Shown here: piece by piece, positions 1 through 6,683 of the stretch | Layout of the letters: the number at the start of each line of letters is the position of its first letter | Position numbering within the stretch: the first letter of the stretch is position 1 | Assembly: GCA_030039775.1 (NCBI GenBank) | Contig: JASHUX010000123.1 | Coordinates: forward strand, 1 to 9,882 | Reading direction: 5' to 3' | Length of the DNA stretch: 9,882 nt | Source of the DNA: Alphaproteobacteria bacterium | Lineage (GTDB): Bacteria; Pseudomonadota; Alphaproteobacteria; ATCC43930; CGMCC-115725 | The notes under the pieces: model-generated | Database searches by the model: none | Told to the model about the DNA's origin: nothing | The model's input: only the letters and a program-made list of their open reading frames with translations | Made by a program: the position numbers and the translations under genes

Positions 1-432
1 GCCGCCAAGGAAGCCGGCAACATGGTCGATCTCGACAGCGATCCGACCAAGCTCATCGAGGTGGTGGCTATCGGCAAGGAGTTGCTGATGACCCGCGGCG
101 CGCTGACGACTTTCTCCATCGCCAACGACGTGGCGAAGTATTTCGCCATCATTCCTGCGCTGTTCGCCGGCACGCTGCCATGGCTCAAGGCTATCGACGT
201 CATGCACCTGCATTCGCCGACATCGGCCATTCTGTCGGCGGTCATCTTCAATGCGATCATCATTCCGCTGCTGATTCCGGTCGCGCTGAAAGGCGTGCGG
301 TATCGGCCGATGGGCGCCGACGCCTTGTTACGTCGAAACCTGCTCGTTTGGGGCCTTGGAGGCGTGGTCGTGCCGTTCGTCGGCATCAAGCTGATCGACA
401 TGATCATGGTCGGCCTCCACTTGGTCGCTTGA
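1..432 (+). CDS. kdpB: KdpB, potassium-transporting P-type ATPase subunit B, C-terminal part (5' end outside window)
   Basis: KdpB is the catalytic P-type ATPase subunit of the inner-membrane KdpFABC complex, which drives high-affinity K+ uptake by ATP hydrolysis. The window opens inside the gene, so only the last 143 residues are present; the phosphorylation motif DKTGT and the nucleotide-binding domain lie upstream. What is visible matches the family end: [10 protein letters not shown] after the hinge of the P domain, then [26 protein letters not shown]. The Asp and Lys of NDVAKYF correspond to the charged pair known to matter for coupling in E. coli KdpB (D583/K586). [11 protein letters not shown], a PVALKGV segment, LLRRNL and a final helix [18 protein letters not shown] follow. 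The stop is followed after 23 bases by kdpC, the usual kdpABC order. Nothing in this part looks defective. Confidence 0.97.
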   Translation, partial: AAKEAGNMVDLDSDPTKLIEVVAIGKELLMTRGALTTFSIANDVAKYFAIIPALFAGTLPWLKAIDVMHLHSPTSAILSAVIFNAIIIPLLIPVALKGVRYRPMGADALLRRNLLVWGLGGVVVPFVGIKLIDMIMVGLHLVA

Positions 433-441
433 GCGCGAATT

Positions 442-448
442 AGAGGAG
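442..448 (+). promoter_or_regulatory. Ribosome binding site of kdpC
   Basis: AGAGGAG lies 7 bases before the ATG at 456. It supports that start and translation of kdpC in the same message as kdpB. Confidence 0.75.
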
Positions 449-455
449 ATGCGCG

Positions 456-1469
456 ATGCGCTCCGTTGCGAAAAGCCTGTGGCTGCTGCTCTTTGCCGTG
501 ATCCTAGTGTGCGGGATCTATCCGGGCGTCCTTTGGATCATCGGCCAGACGCTCTGGCCGTTTGAGGCCAACGGCAGCATTGTGAACGGTCCCGACGGCA
601 AGCCCGTCGGTTCGCTCTTGGTCGCGCAGCCCTTTACCAAGGACGAATACTTCCAGCCGCGCCCGTCCGCAGCATCCTTCGACGCCACGGCATCGACCTC
701 CTCGGGCTACGCCGTGTCGAATTATGCCTTGCGCGACCGTGCCGCCCGGGCGATCGCGGCCATCGCCACCTATGCGGACGGACCGAATAAGGGCAAGCCG
801 GTGGCACCCGACGTCGAGACCTGGTTTCAGGCCGACAAAGCCGGCGACAAGGCAGGGATCGTCGCGCAATGGGCGGACGCGCATAATTCCCTGGCGCAGG
901 GTTGGGTGACGGGCGATGCGACGCACGGCGCTTACGTGGATGCGTGGTCGAAAGCGCATCCGGATATCGTGGCGCAATGGGTGAAAGACAATCCCGCGAC
1001 GCCGAAGCCCGCTGCCAGCGATCTCGCCGTCGTGTTCTTCGAACATTATTCGAAAGATCATCCAGGCACGTTCCCCGGACCGGTGACGCATAAGGACGAC
1101 AAGGGCAAGGATGTCACCGAAATCGCGCCGGTGAAGACGGGTTCCGATATCCAGACGATTTTCTTCGACCTATGGCGCCAGGATCATCCGACGGTCGCGT
1201 TGAACGATGTTCCGGGCGACATGGTGACCGCCTCGGGGTCCGGCCTCGATCCTCATATCACCGTCGAGAACGCGGAGTTCCAGCTCGATCGCATCGCCGG
1301 CAAATGGGCACAGAACTTGAAGCGCGACCCGGCGACAATCAAGCAAGAGATCGAAGCCATGATCCGCGCCGATGCCTTCAGTCCGGGCGGCGGTCTGTTC
1401 GGCGAGCCGATCGTCAACGTGCTGCAGCTGAATCTGGAACTGAGGAATCATTATGGCGCACCCTCGTAA
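456..1469 (+). CDS. kdpC: KdpC, K+-transporting ATPase subunit C, enlarged form with a central insert
   Basis: KdpC is the single-span subunit of KdpFABC that stabilises the complex and is thought to aid ATP binding. The protein is 337 residues; KdpC is usually about 190-200. Residues 1-105 match the family: an N-terminal membrane helix (about 7-33), WPFEANGS, the QPFTKDEYFQPRPSA motif and SGYAVSNYALRDR. Residues about 250-337 match the usual C-terminus: VPGDMVTASGSGLDPHIT, then GEPIVNVLQLNLEL. Between them lies an insert of roughly 140 residues (bases about 771-1205). It contains short degenerate units of the type W/Y-x-x-x-H-P, such as AWSKAHPDIVAQW, HYSKDHPGTFPG and DLWRQDHPTV. The insert is hydrophilic and, given KdpC topology, probably periplasmic (inferred). 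The start at 456 has a good SD. The frame is intact and both ends are conserved, so the gene is probably functional. Confidence 0.93.
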   Translation: MRSVAKSLWLLLFAVILVCGIYPGVLWIIGQTLWPFEANGSIVNGPDGKPVGSLLVAQPFTKDEYFQPRPSAASFDATASTSSGYAVSNYALRDRAARAIAAIATYADGPNKGKPVAPDVETWFQADKAGDKAGIVAQWADAHNSLAQGWVTGDATHGAYVDAWSKAHPDIVAQWVKDNPATPKPAASDLAVVFFEHYSKDHPGTFPGPVTHKDDKGKDVTEIAPVKTGSDIQTIFFDLWRQDHPTVALNDVPGDMVTASGSGLDPHITVENAEFQLDRIAGKWAQNLKRDPATIKQEIEAMIRADAFSPGGGLFGEPIVNVLQLNLELRNHYGAPS

Positions 1470-1534
1470 TTCGCGACCGCTTGTGACCCGGCCGCGCGAC
1501 CAGCAGGAGTGCTAGGGCGTCGAAGCGACGTGCG

Positions 1535-2233
1535 ATGATGCGCGGCCCACGCGTTCTTATTGTCGACCACGATCGCGCGGTTCGTACACTGTTGCGCCGC
1601 GCGCTGGCAGAAATCGGCTATCGCGTGGACGAAGCATCGGAGGGCGGTGGCGCGCTGCCGCAAGCAACCGAGCATGCTCATGATTTGGTCGTGCTCGGCA
1701 TCGATTCGGCGGCTGCGGGACTAGAGACCATCAGAAGGATTCGCGAACGGTCGCAAATCCCGATCGTTGCGCTGTCGGGCCGAGGCGATGAGGACGTTGC
1801 CGTGGCCGCGCTGGCGAGCGGGGCCGACGATTTCATTCCAATGCCGTTCAATATTCAGGAGACCGTGGCGCGTGTTGAGAACGCACTGCGGCGCCGGGCG
1901 AGACAGCGCGACAGACCGACGGAAATTGTCACGGGTGACCTACAGATCGATCTGCTTCATCGCCGCGTCAGACTCGGCGACCGAAATATCCGCGTCCCGG
2001 TAAAGACGTTCGAGGTCTTGCGCGTGCTGGCGGAGAGTCGCGGTCGTACGCTGACGCATCGCGAGATCCTCCGCGCGGTGTGGGGACGCGACCGGCAACA
2101 TCGAACGCAATATCTGCGCGTCGCCATTTCCGGTTTGCGGCGCCAAATCGAGCCCGATCCGTCTCATCCCACCTATGTTATTACCGAACCCGGGCTCGGC
2201 TATCGGTTGGCCATGCCGCCGCGCGCGCCTTAA
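1535..2233 (+). CDS. KdpE-like OmpR/PhoB-family response regulator with a degenerate receiver domain
   Basis: The protein has 232 residues: a receiver domain (about 6-118) and a winged-helix OmpR/PhoB DNA-binding domain (about 130-227). The order of motifs follows KdpE (VLIVDHD, IPIVALS, GADDFI, then HREILRAVWG, YLRVAISGLRRQIEPDP and ITEPGLGYRL). KdpE normally activates kdpFABC after phosphorylation by KdpD. By alignment from memory with E. coli KdpE, the phospho-acceptor Asp is Gly55 (DLVVLGID), the conserved Lys is Met103 (IPMPF), and the second acidic-pocket residue is His12. Ser81 of the conserved Ser/Thr position remains. Phosphorylation at the normal site therefore looks impossible, while the DNA-binding half looks sound. 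It lies 65 bases after kdpC with no kdpD between or after. A GGAG is 25 bases before the ATG, too far to decide the start; ATG at 1538 is an alternative. Confidence 0.85.
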   Translation: MMRGPRVLIVDHDRAVRTLLRRALAEIGYRVDEASEGGGALPQATEHAHDLVVLGIDSAAAGLETIRRIRERSQIPIVALSGRGDEDVAVAALASGADDFIPMPFNIQETVARVENALRRRARQRDRPTEIVTGDLQIDLLHRRVRLGDRNIRVPVKTFEVLRVLAESRGRTLTHREILRAVWGRDRQHRTQYLRVAISGLRRQIEPDPSHPTYVITEPGLGYRLAMPPRAP

Positions 2234-2269
2234 TGAGGGGCTGCCGCCGTGTCATCAACGAGGGGCCTG

Positions 2270-4258
2270 TTATCCCTCCGGCACGCCGGCGGCGCGCAGG
2301 CCCTCGATCAACCGGTCGCGCTGCGCCAGATAGGTGGCGTTGTCGGTCGCCGCGCCGGCGCGGTATCCGCGGATCGAAAAGTTCGGATCGAACGTGAAAC
2401 CGCTGGCGGCCGATGCCTTGGCTTCCTCCTGCCGTCCCAGCAGCGCGAGCGCCGCGGCGAGATAGAAGTGGGCAAGCGGAAAATTCCGGTTGGTTTCGAT
2501 CGAGCGGCGGAGCCACGCGACCGCCTCTTCGAGGCGGCCGGTATAAAGTTCGCCGTTGCCGGCCGTGAAGCGGTAGAGATAGGCGACCGGATCGCGCGGC
2601 GACAGGCGCAACGCTTGCTCGACATGAGCCTTGGCCTCGCCGCCGCGGCCAATGAAGATTTTTCCCATCGCGATGGCCACGTGGACATCGGCGAGATTGC
2701 GGTCGAGTTCCAACGCGCGCTCGCACTCGGCGATACCCTCGGTGGCGCGATTGGTCCACATCTTGACCATGCCATTGAACATATGCGCGGCGGCGTGGTT
2801 GGGCGCGAGAGTCAGCGCCTTGGTAAGCGCCGCCTCCGCCTTCTTTAGCAGCTCGGCGCGATCGAGCGTGTAGAACGCGCCGCCGGCCATGGTGTCGACG
2901 TTTGCGACACCGACGAGCGCCTGAAGGTTGTCCGGGTCGAGCGACAATGCGCGCTGAAAAAAATCGCGTGCTTGGGCCATGTTTTCCGGCGTGAGGCCGC
3001 TATTGAGGCACGCCCTTCCCTGGAAAAAGAGATCCATCGAATCGGGATGCGGCGACCGCTCCGCGCGCCGCGCTTCCGCCGCGACGAGCTGGGTATGGAG
3101 CGCCCGAGCCAGCAGCGTGACGATTTCGTCTTGCATGTCGAACAAGTCGGCGAGCGGCTTGTCGAAACGGTCGGCCCAGAGCTGATTGCCGGTCTCGGTG
3201 CTGACGAGCTGAACGTTGACGCGCATGCGGTTGCCGCCGCGCTGCACGGAGCCTTCGAGAAGATTCTGTTGAAGAAGTCCGGATTTGGAGATTTTGGGAA
3301 GATCGCTGCCGGGAGGAATTGGTGGCCGCCGCGAGCTAGGCGGCCGCGGGTATTCACGGTCGCCGGGCGCGACATCGGCGATTACCGATTCCACCAGCTT
3401 GGTGGCGGAAAGATAACGGCCCTTGCCGAGCGCGAACGCGAACTCGGTGCCGATGCCGACGCATAGGCTCGTCTTGCCGGCGCCAAGCGGGCCGGAGATC
3501 AGCAGGTGGTGGATTTCCGGTGCGGTGCGCGGCAGCGGATCCTTGCCGACGAGGACCGCGAAGAAATTGGTACGGCGGTTTTTGACGTTGGCGAGGTCGG
3601 TCACGGCCTTGACCAGGTCGGGCTCAAGGTTGCTGGCAAAATTGGCGAGGCGGAACAGATAAGGCAGCGCCGCCTGCTGAAACGCGAGCTTGCGCCGGAG
3701 CCACCAGAACGCCACGGCAAAGCCCGGCCACACGGCAATCACCACCACGATCGGCACCAGCCAATATTCGAGGAACGGCGCGAGACCGAAAGCCGCGCCC
3801 ATGCCGAAATACAAGAGCGCGGTCTTCACGTTCCACTCCACGTCGCCCGAATCCGGTGGAAAAACTTTGGTGGTTCGGCTGCTCGTGTCCTTGAGGTCGG
3901 TCCGCTCCTTGGACGCCCAAAGGCCGACTACTGCGACCGCCGGGACGACGAATATCAAGCGCCGCCAGACGCCGCCCTCGTAGAGCCAGGGGCAGATCAG
4001 GCCGAGAATCCAATTCAGCGCGACTGTCGGCACGAAGCCGAGCGTCAGATGGCCGATCTGATCCGCCATCCAGACATAGGTGGCGGTGATCGCGTCCTGA
4101 ACGTCCTTGGTGCCGAAAAGGTCATGGCAGCATTGGGTGGCGACCCGGCGGATGCCGAGAGCAGCGGCGTTGGGTCTATCGAACTGGTCGCACCAGGACG
4201 TCGCGCCGGTTTGGTCGGCGCTGGGCCGAAGGGCGGCAACGGATCCGGCCAAAGCCAT
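2270..4258 (-). CDS. Chimeric protein: membrane P-loop ATPase fragment fused to FlgO-like/TPR region
   Basis: One open frame of 662 residues from the ATG at 4258, chosen because GGGGGAA lies 5-6 bases upstream; a GTG at 4303 is in frame but has no such site. Residues about 70-92, 100-115 and 146-190 are hydrophobic (about four membrane helices). A Walker A motif GPLGAGKTS follows at about 256-264, with IstB/AAA-like flanks (HLLISGPLGAGKTSL, then YLSATKLVESV). No Walker B or later ATPase motifs follow. Instead a proline-rich stretch (about 300-325) leads abruptly into LEGSVQRGGNRMRVNVQLVSTE and LWADRFDKPLADLFDMQDEIV. These are the hallmark of the FlgO-like module found before TPRs in adenylate-cyclase or CadC-type proteins. 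Degenerate TPR helices fill about 425-620 (for example ARDFFQRALSLDPDN, AEAALTKALTLAPNHAAAH, AIAECERALELD-like). The natural N-terminal effector of that family is absent. Either a deletion fused two genes or it is a real new architecture; function unknown. It converges with the upstream regulator, 36 bases apart. Confidence 0.75.
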   Translation of the reverse strand: MALAGSVAALRPSADQTGATSWCDQFDRPNAAALGIRRVATQCCHDLFGTKDVQDAITATYVWMADQIGHLTLGFVPTVALNWILGLICPWLYEGGVWRRLIFVVPAVAVVGLWASKERTDLKDTSSRTTKVFPPDSGDVEWNVKTALLYFGMGAAFGLAPFLEYWLVPIVVVIAVWPGFAVAFWWLRRKLAFQQAALPYLFRLANFASNLEPDLVKAVTDLANVKNRRTNFFAVLVGKDPLPRTAPEIHHLLISGPLGAGKTSLCVGIGTEFAFALGKGRYLSATKLVESVIADVAPGDREYPRPPSSRRPPIPPGSDLPKISKSGLLQQNLLEGSVQRGGNRMRVNVQLVSTETGNQLWADRFDKPLADLFDMQDEIVTLLARALHTQLVAAEARRAERSPHPDSMDLFFQGRACLNSGLTPENMAQARDFFQRALSLDPDNLQALVGVANVDTMAGGAFYTLDRAELLKKAEAALTKALTLAPNHAAAHMFNGMVKMWTNRATEGIAECERALELDRNLADVHVAIAMGKIFIGRGGEAKAHVEQALRLSPRDPVAYLYRFTAGNGELYTGRLEEAVAWLRRSIETNRNFPLAHFYLAAALALLGRQEEAKASAASGFTFDPNFSIRGYRAGAATDNATYLAQRDRLIEGLRAAGVPEG
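3254..3380 (-). other. Apparent junction between the P-loop part and the FlgO-like/TPR part
   Basis: Within the chimeric gene, ATPase-like sequence fades after the helix following Walker A. It is replaced by a proline/arginine-rich linker and then, at about base 3262, by the family sequence LLEGSVQRGGN. In related TPR proteins this motif is normally preceded by a GKELGVRYV-like strand, which is missing here. The breakpoint is inferred from memory of the two families and is uncertain by some tens of bases. Confidence 0.5.
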
Positions 4259-4304
4259 GCTGCGTTTCCCCCAAAGACTGCAATCAACCCGATCAGGCTC
4301 CACA

Positions 4305-4316
4305 TTACGCGCGTAA
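4305..4316. promoter_or_regulatory. Perfect 12-bp palindrome in a divergent promoter region; possible operator
   Basis: TTACGCGCGTAA is a perfect inverted repeat, halfway between the chimeric gene on the minus strand (start 4258) and the thiolase gene on the plus strand (start 4410). The flanking bases match only in part (one mismatch, then a C/G match). A regulator binding here could control either gene. No cognate regulator is recognised, and palindromes of this length also occur by chance in GC-rich DNA. Confidence 0.3.
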
Positions 4317-4400
4317 CGATGGGAAAGGTCAACGCGCGGCTGCCGATTTTATGCCCTAGCCACGGTCGACGCGGCTTGCGATATAAGGCTGGCAAACCGC

Positions 4401-4406
4401 GAGGTG
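4401..4406 (+). promoter_or_regulatory. Ribosome binding site deciding the thiolase start
   Basis: GAGGTG precedes the ATG at 4410 by three bases (five from the GAGG core). The same bases contain the GTG at 4404 that would give a two-residue-longer protein, so the ATG at 4410 is the better start. Confidence 0.6.
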
Positions 4407-4409
4407 AAT

Positions 4410-5567
4410 ATGACCGCCTGCATCGTGGGTTGGGCGCATTCGCGCTTCGGCAAGCTCGAGGGCGAGGACATTGAATCCCTGATCGTCCGGGTCGCCGCCG
4501 ACGCCATCGCCGACGCGGGCCTCGAACCCGCCGACGTCGACGAGATTTTCGTCGGCACAATGGGCGTGTTCGTGCGCCAGGAATTCGCCTCGTCGCTCGC
4601 GCTGCAGGTCGATCCGGCGCTCCGCTTCAAACCTGCCACACGCGTGGAGAATGCCTGCGCCACCGGTTCGGCGGCGATCCATCAGGGCCTGAACGCGATC
4701 GCGGCGAAACGCGCGCGGCACGTGCTCATCGTCGGCGCCGAGAAGATGACCGAGACGCCGAACGTCGCCGACGTGCTGATCCGCGCGGCTTATTTGACGG
4801 AAGAAGGGCAGATCGACGGCGGCTTCGCGGGCGTTTTCGGCCGCATCGCCCAGACTTATTTCCAGCGCTACGGCGACAAGTCCGATGCGCTCGCGCGCAT
4901 CGCGGCCAAGAACCATAAAAACGGCGCCGCCAATCCGCTGGCACAAATCCAGAAGGATTTAGGTTACGAATTCTGCCGAACGGTCGGCGACAAGAATCCG
5001 CTGGTGGCCGGGCCGCTCCGGAGGACCGATTGCTCGCTGGTCTCGGATGGCGCGGCGGCGCTGATCCTGACCGACGTCGAGACGGGGCTCAAGGCCGACA
5101 AGGCCGTGGTGTTTCGTGCGGCCGCGCACGTCAACGATTTCTTGCCGATGAGCAAACGCGACGTGATCGCGTTCGAGGGACCGGCGCTGGCCTGGAAAAA
5201 GGCGTTCGCGACCGCAGGCGTCGGCCTCGACGATCTGAGCTTCGCCGAGGTTCATGACTGCTTCACCATCGCCGAGCTGATGATCTACGAGGCGATGGGC
5301 CTGACCAAGCCCGGCGAAGGCGCGCGGGCCATTGAGGAAGGCTGGACTGAGAAGACTGGCAAGCTGCCGATCAATCCCTCGGGCGGCCTCAAGGCCAAGG
5401 GCCATCCGATCGGGGCTACCGGTGTCTCCATGCACGTGTTGGCGTCGATGCAATTGACCGGCACGGCAGGCGGCATCCAGGTCAAGGACGCCAATCTCGC
5501 CGGTGTGTTCAACATGGGCGGCGCCGCGGTGGCGAACTACGCCAGCATTCTCGAAAGGCTGCGCTGA
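4410..5567 (+). CDS. Thiolase-superfamily protein (SCP-x type acetyl-CoA acetyltransferase)
   Basis: The 385-residue protein has the length and motif order of the SCP-x/acetyl-CoA C-acetyltransferase branch of thiolases, which cleave or form beta-ketoacyl-CoA with CoA. Near the N-terminus are ACIVGWAHSRFG and the nucleophile motif RVENACATGSAA (Cys83), followed by RHVLIVGAEKMT. The second half has SLVSDGAAALIL, the EVHDCFTIAE motif (His282, Cys284) typical of the SCP-x branch, and NPSGGLKAKGHPIGATG with catalytic His332. All expected catalytic residues are present. The stop overlaps the next gene's start by one base (TGATG), so the two are translationally coupled. The partner is an acrylyl-CoA-reductase-type enzyme, which suggests shared work on short acyl-CoA degradation, though the substrate cannot be read from the sequence. 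Confidence 0.9.
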   Translation: MTACIVGWAHSRFGKLEGEDIESLIVRVAADAIADAGLEPADVDEIFVGTMGVFVRQEFASSLALQVDPALRFKPATRVENACATGSAAIHQGLNAIAAKRARHVLIVGAEKMTETPNVADVLIRAAYLTEEGQIDGGFAGVFGRIAQTYFQRYGDKSDALARIAAKNHKNGAANPLAQIQKDLGYEFCRTVGDKNPLVAGPLRRTDCSLVSDGAAALILTDVETGLKADKAVVFRAAAHVNDFLPMSKRDVIAFEGPALAWKKAFATAGVGLDDLSFAEVHDCFTIAELMIYEAMGLTKPGEGARAIEEGWTEKTGKLPINPSGGLKAKGHPIGATGVSMHVLASMQLTGTAGGIQVKDANLAGVFNMGGAAVANYASILERLR

Positions 5568-6556
5568 TGGGCGAGTTCAAGGGCTTGGTGCTGCGCGAGG
5601 CGGACGGGAAGGTCACGTACACGGTCGAAACGATCGGCGACGCCGACCTACCGCCGGGCGAGGTCACGGTCGCGGTCGATTATTCGACGCTGAACTACAA
5701 GGACGGCATGATCCTCAACGGCATCGGGCGGCTGGTGCGGAAATATCCGCACGTGCCGGGAATCGATTTCGCCGGCACGGTCGAGCACTCGCAGTCGCCC
5801 GACTACAAGGTGGGCGACCAAGTCATCCTGACCGGCTGGCGCGTCGGCGAAGTGACGTGGGGCGGCTACGCGCAAAAGGCGCGCGTCAAAGCGAACCAGC
5901 TTGTGCACCTGCCCGACGGCTTTTCCACCAAGCAGGCGATGGCGATCGGGACGGCCGGCTTTACCGCGATGCTGGCGGTGATGGCGCTCGAGGATCACGG
6001 GTTGAAGCCGGGTGCCGAGGTGCTGGTCACGGGCGCCGCGGGCGGCGTCGGCAGCGTCTCGGTCGCGCTGCTGGCGAGGCTTGGCTACAGGGTCACAGCA
6101 TCGACCGGCCGGCCCGAGACGCACGATTATCTCAAGAGTCTCGGCGCGGCGGCCTTCATCGACCGCGCGGAGTTGGCGAAAGCACCGACACGGCCGCTCG
6201 ACAGCGAAAAATGGACGGGCGCCATCGACAGTGTCGGCGGCACGACGCTTGCGACCCTGATGACCCAACTCGCCTACCGCGGCAGCGTCGCGTCATGCGG
6301 ATTGGCGGGCGGCAGCGATCTGTCGCTAACCGTGGTGCCGTTCCTGTTGCGCGGCGTGAATCTGCTCGGCATCGATTCCGTGATGTGCCCGATCGACCGG
6401 CGGCGCGCCGCCTGGCAGCGGCTGGCGCACGATCTGCCCAAGGACAAGCTCGACGCGATAACCCAGACGATTCCGCTCGAGTCGGCCGGGGAGTGGGCTG
6501 GACGAATTCTTAAAGGCGGCGTGCGGGGTAGGCTGGTCATCGCCATGACCACTTGA
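5567..6556 (+). CDS. acuI: AcuI/YhdH-type NADPH-dependent acrylyl-CoA reductase family oxidoreductase
   Basis: A 329-residue member of the medium-chain dehydrogenase/reductase superfamily, zinc-free quinone-oxidoreductase branch. AcuI reduces acrylyl-CoA to propionyl-CoA with NADPH, detoxifying acrylate or serving 3-hydroxypropionate and DMSP metabolism; E. coli YhdH is the close relative. Visible family signatures are YSTLNYKDGM (39-48), PGIDFAGTV (64-72), the GWRVGEVTWGGYA segment (90-102), GTAGFTAMLAV (128-138), the Rossmann motif VTGAAGGVGSV (154-164) and STGRPE (179-184), whose Arg is expected to prefer NADPH. LLGIDSVMCP and the closing GGVRGRLVI also fit. No structural zinc cysteine cluster is seen, as expected. 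It overlaps the thiolase gene by one base and is probably the last gene of that operon. The precise substrate is inferred from family only. Confidence 0.88.
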   Translation: MGEFKGLVLREADGKVTYTVETIGDADLPPGEVTVAVDYSTLNYKDGMILNGIGRLVRKYPHVPGIDFAGTVEHSQSPDYKVGDQVILTGWRVGEVTWGGYAQKARVKANQLVHLPDGFSTKQAMAIGTAGFTAMLAVMALEDHGLKPGAEVLVTGAAGGVGSVSVALLARLGYRVTASTGRPETHDYLKSLGAAAFIDRAELAKAPTRPLDSEKWTGAIDSVGGTTLATLMTQLAYRGSVASCGLAGGSDLSLTVVPFLLRGVNLLGIDSVMCPIDRRRAAWQRLAHDLPKDKLDAITQTIPLESAGEWAGRILKGGVRGRLVIAMTT

Positions 6557-6683
6557 GCGGGCGTCTGTCGCGAATTTTATCGTTAGAACTGAAATCGATA
6601 TGGCAAATTCCTCGACGTTTTAATACTCTGCTGCTGGGCGGGCGGTAGGTTCGGTGAGAGTAAAAAATCGTCGGGGTGTTGAG

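Noticed and set aside
504..1091. 195-codon minus-strand frame opposite kdpC
   Set aside because: kdpC is clearly recognised on the plus strand; the antisense product is low-complexity Arg/Gly-rich.
4259..4303. GTG start at 4303 for the chimeric gene
   Set aside because: The ATG at 4258 has GGGGGAA at proper distance; the extra 15 residues look non-coding.
4045..4350. Alternative minus frame with a membrane-helix-like segment MWSLIGLIAVFGGNAAWLW
   Set aside because: It overlaps the better-supported frame that carries the chimeric gene, ends without recognisable domain sequence and has no clear SD. A frameshift cannot be fully excluded but is not needed.
3506..4474. Long plus-strand open frame opposite the chimeric gene
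   Set aside because: Composition is that of a GC-rich antisense shadow (rich in Arg, Glu, His, Gly), and the minus strand shows membrane helices and a Walker A motif.
5503..6513. Long plus-strand frame across the thiolase/acuI boundary
   Set aside because: It is an out-of-frame shadow of acuI, which has clear family motifs; the product is Arg/Gly-rich without domains.
6557..6683. Promoter for the amidase in the AT-rich gap
   Set aside because: The gap is AT-richer than its surroundings and must hold a promoter if the gene is independent, but no pair of boxes with acceptable spacing could be picked with confidence.
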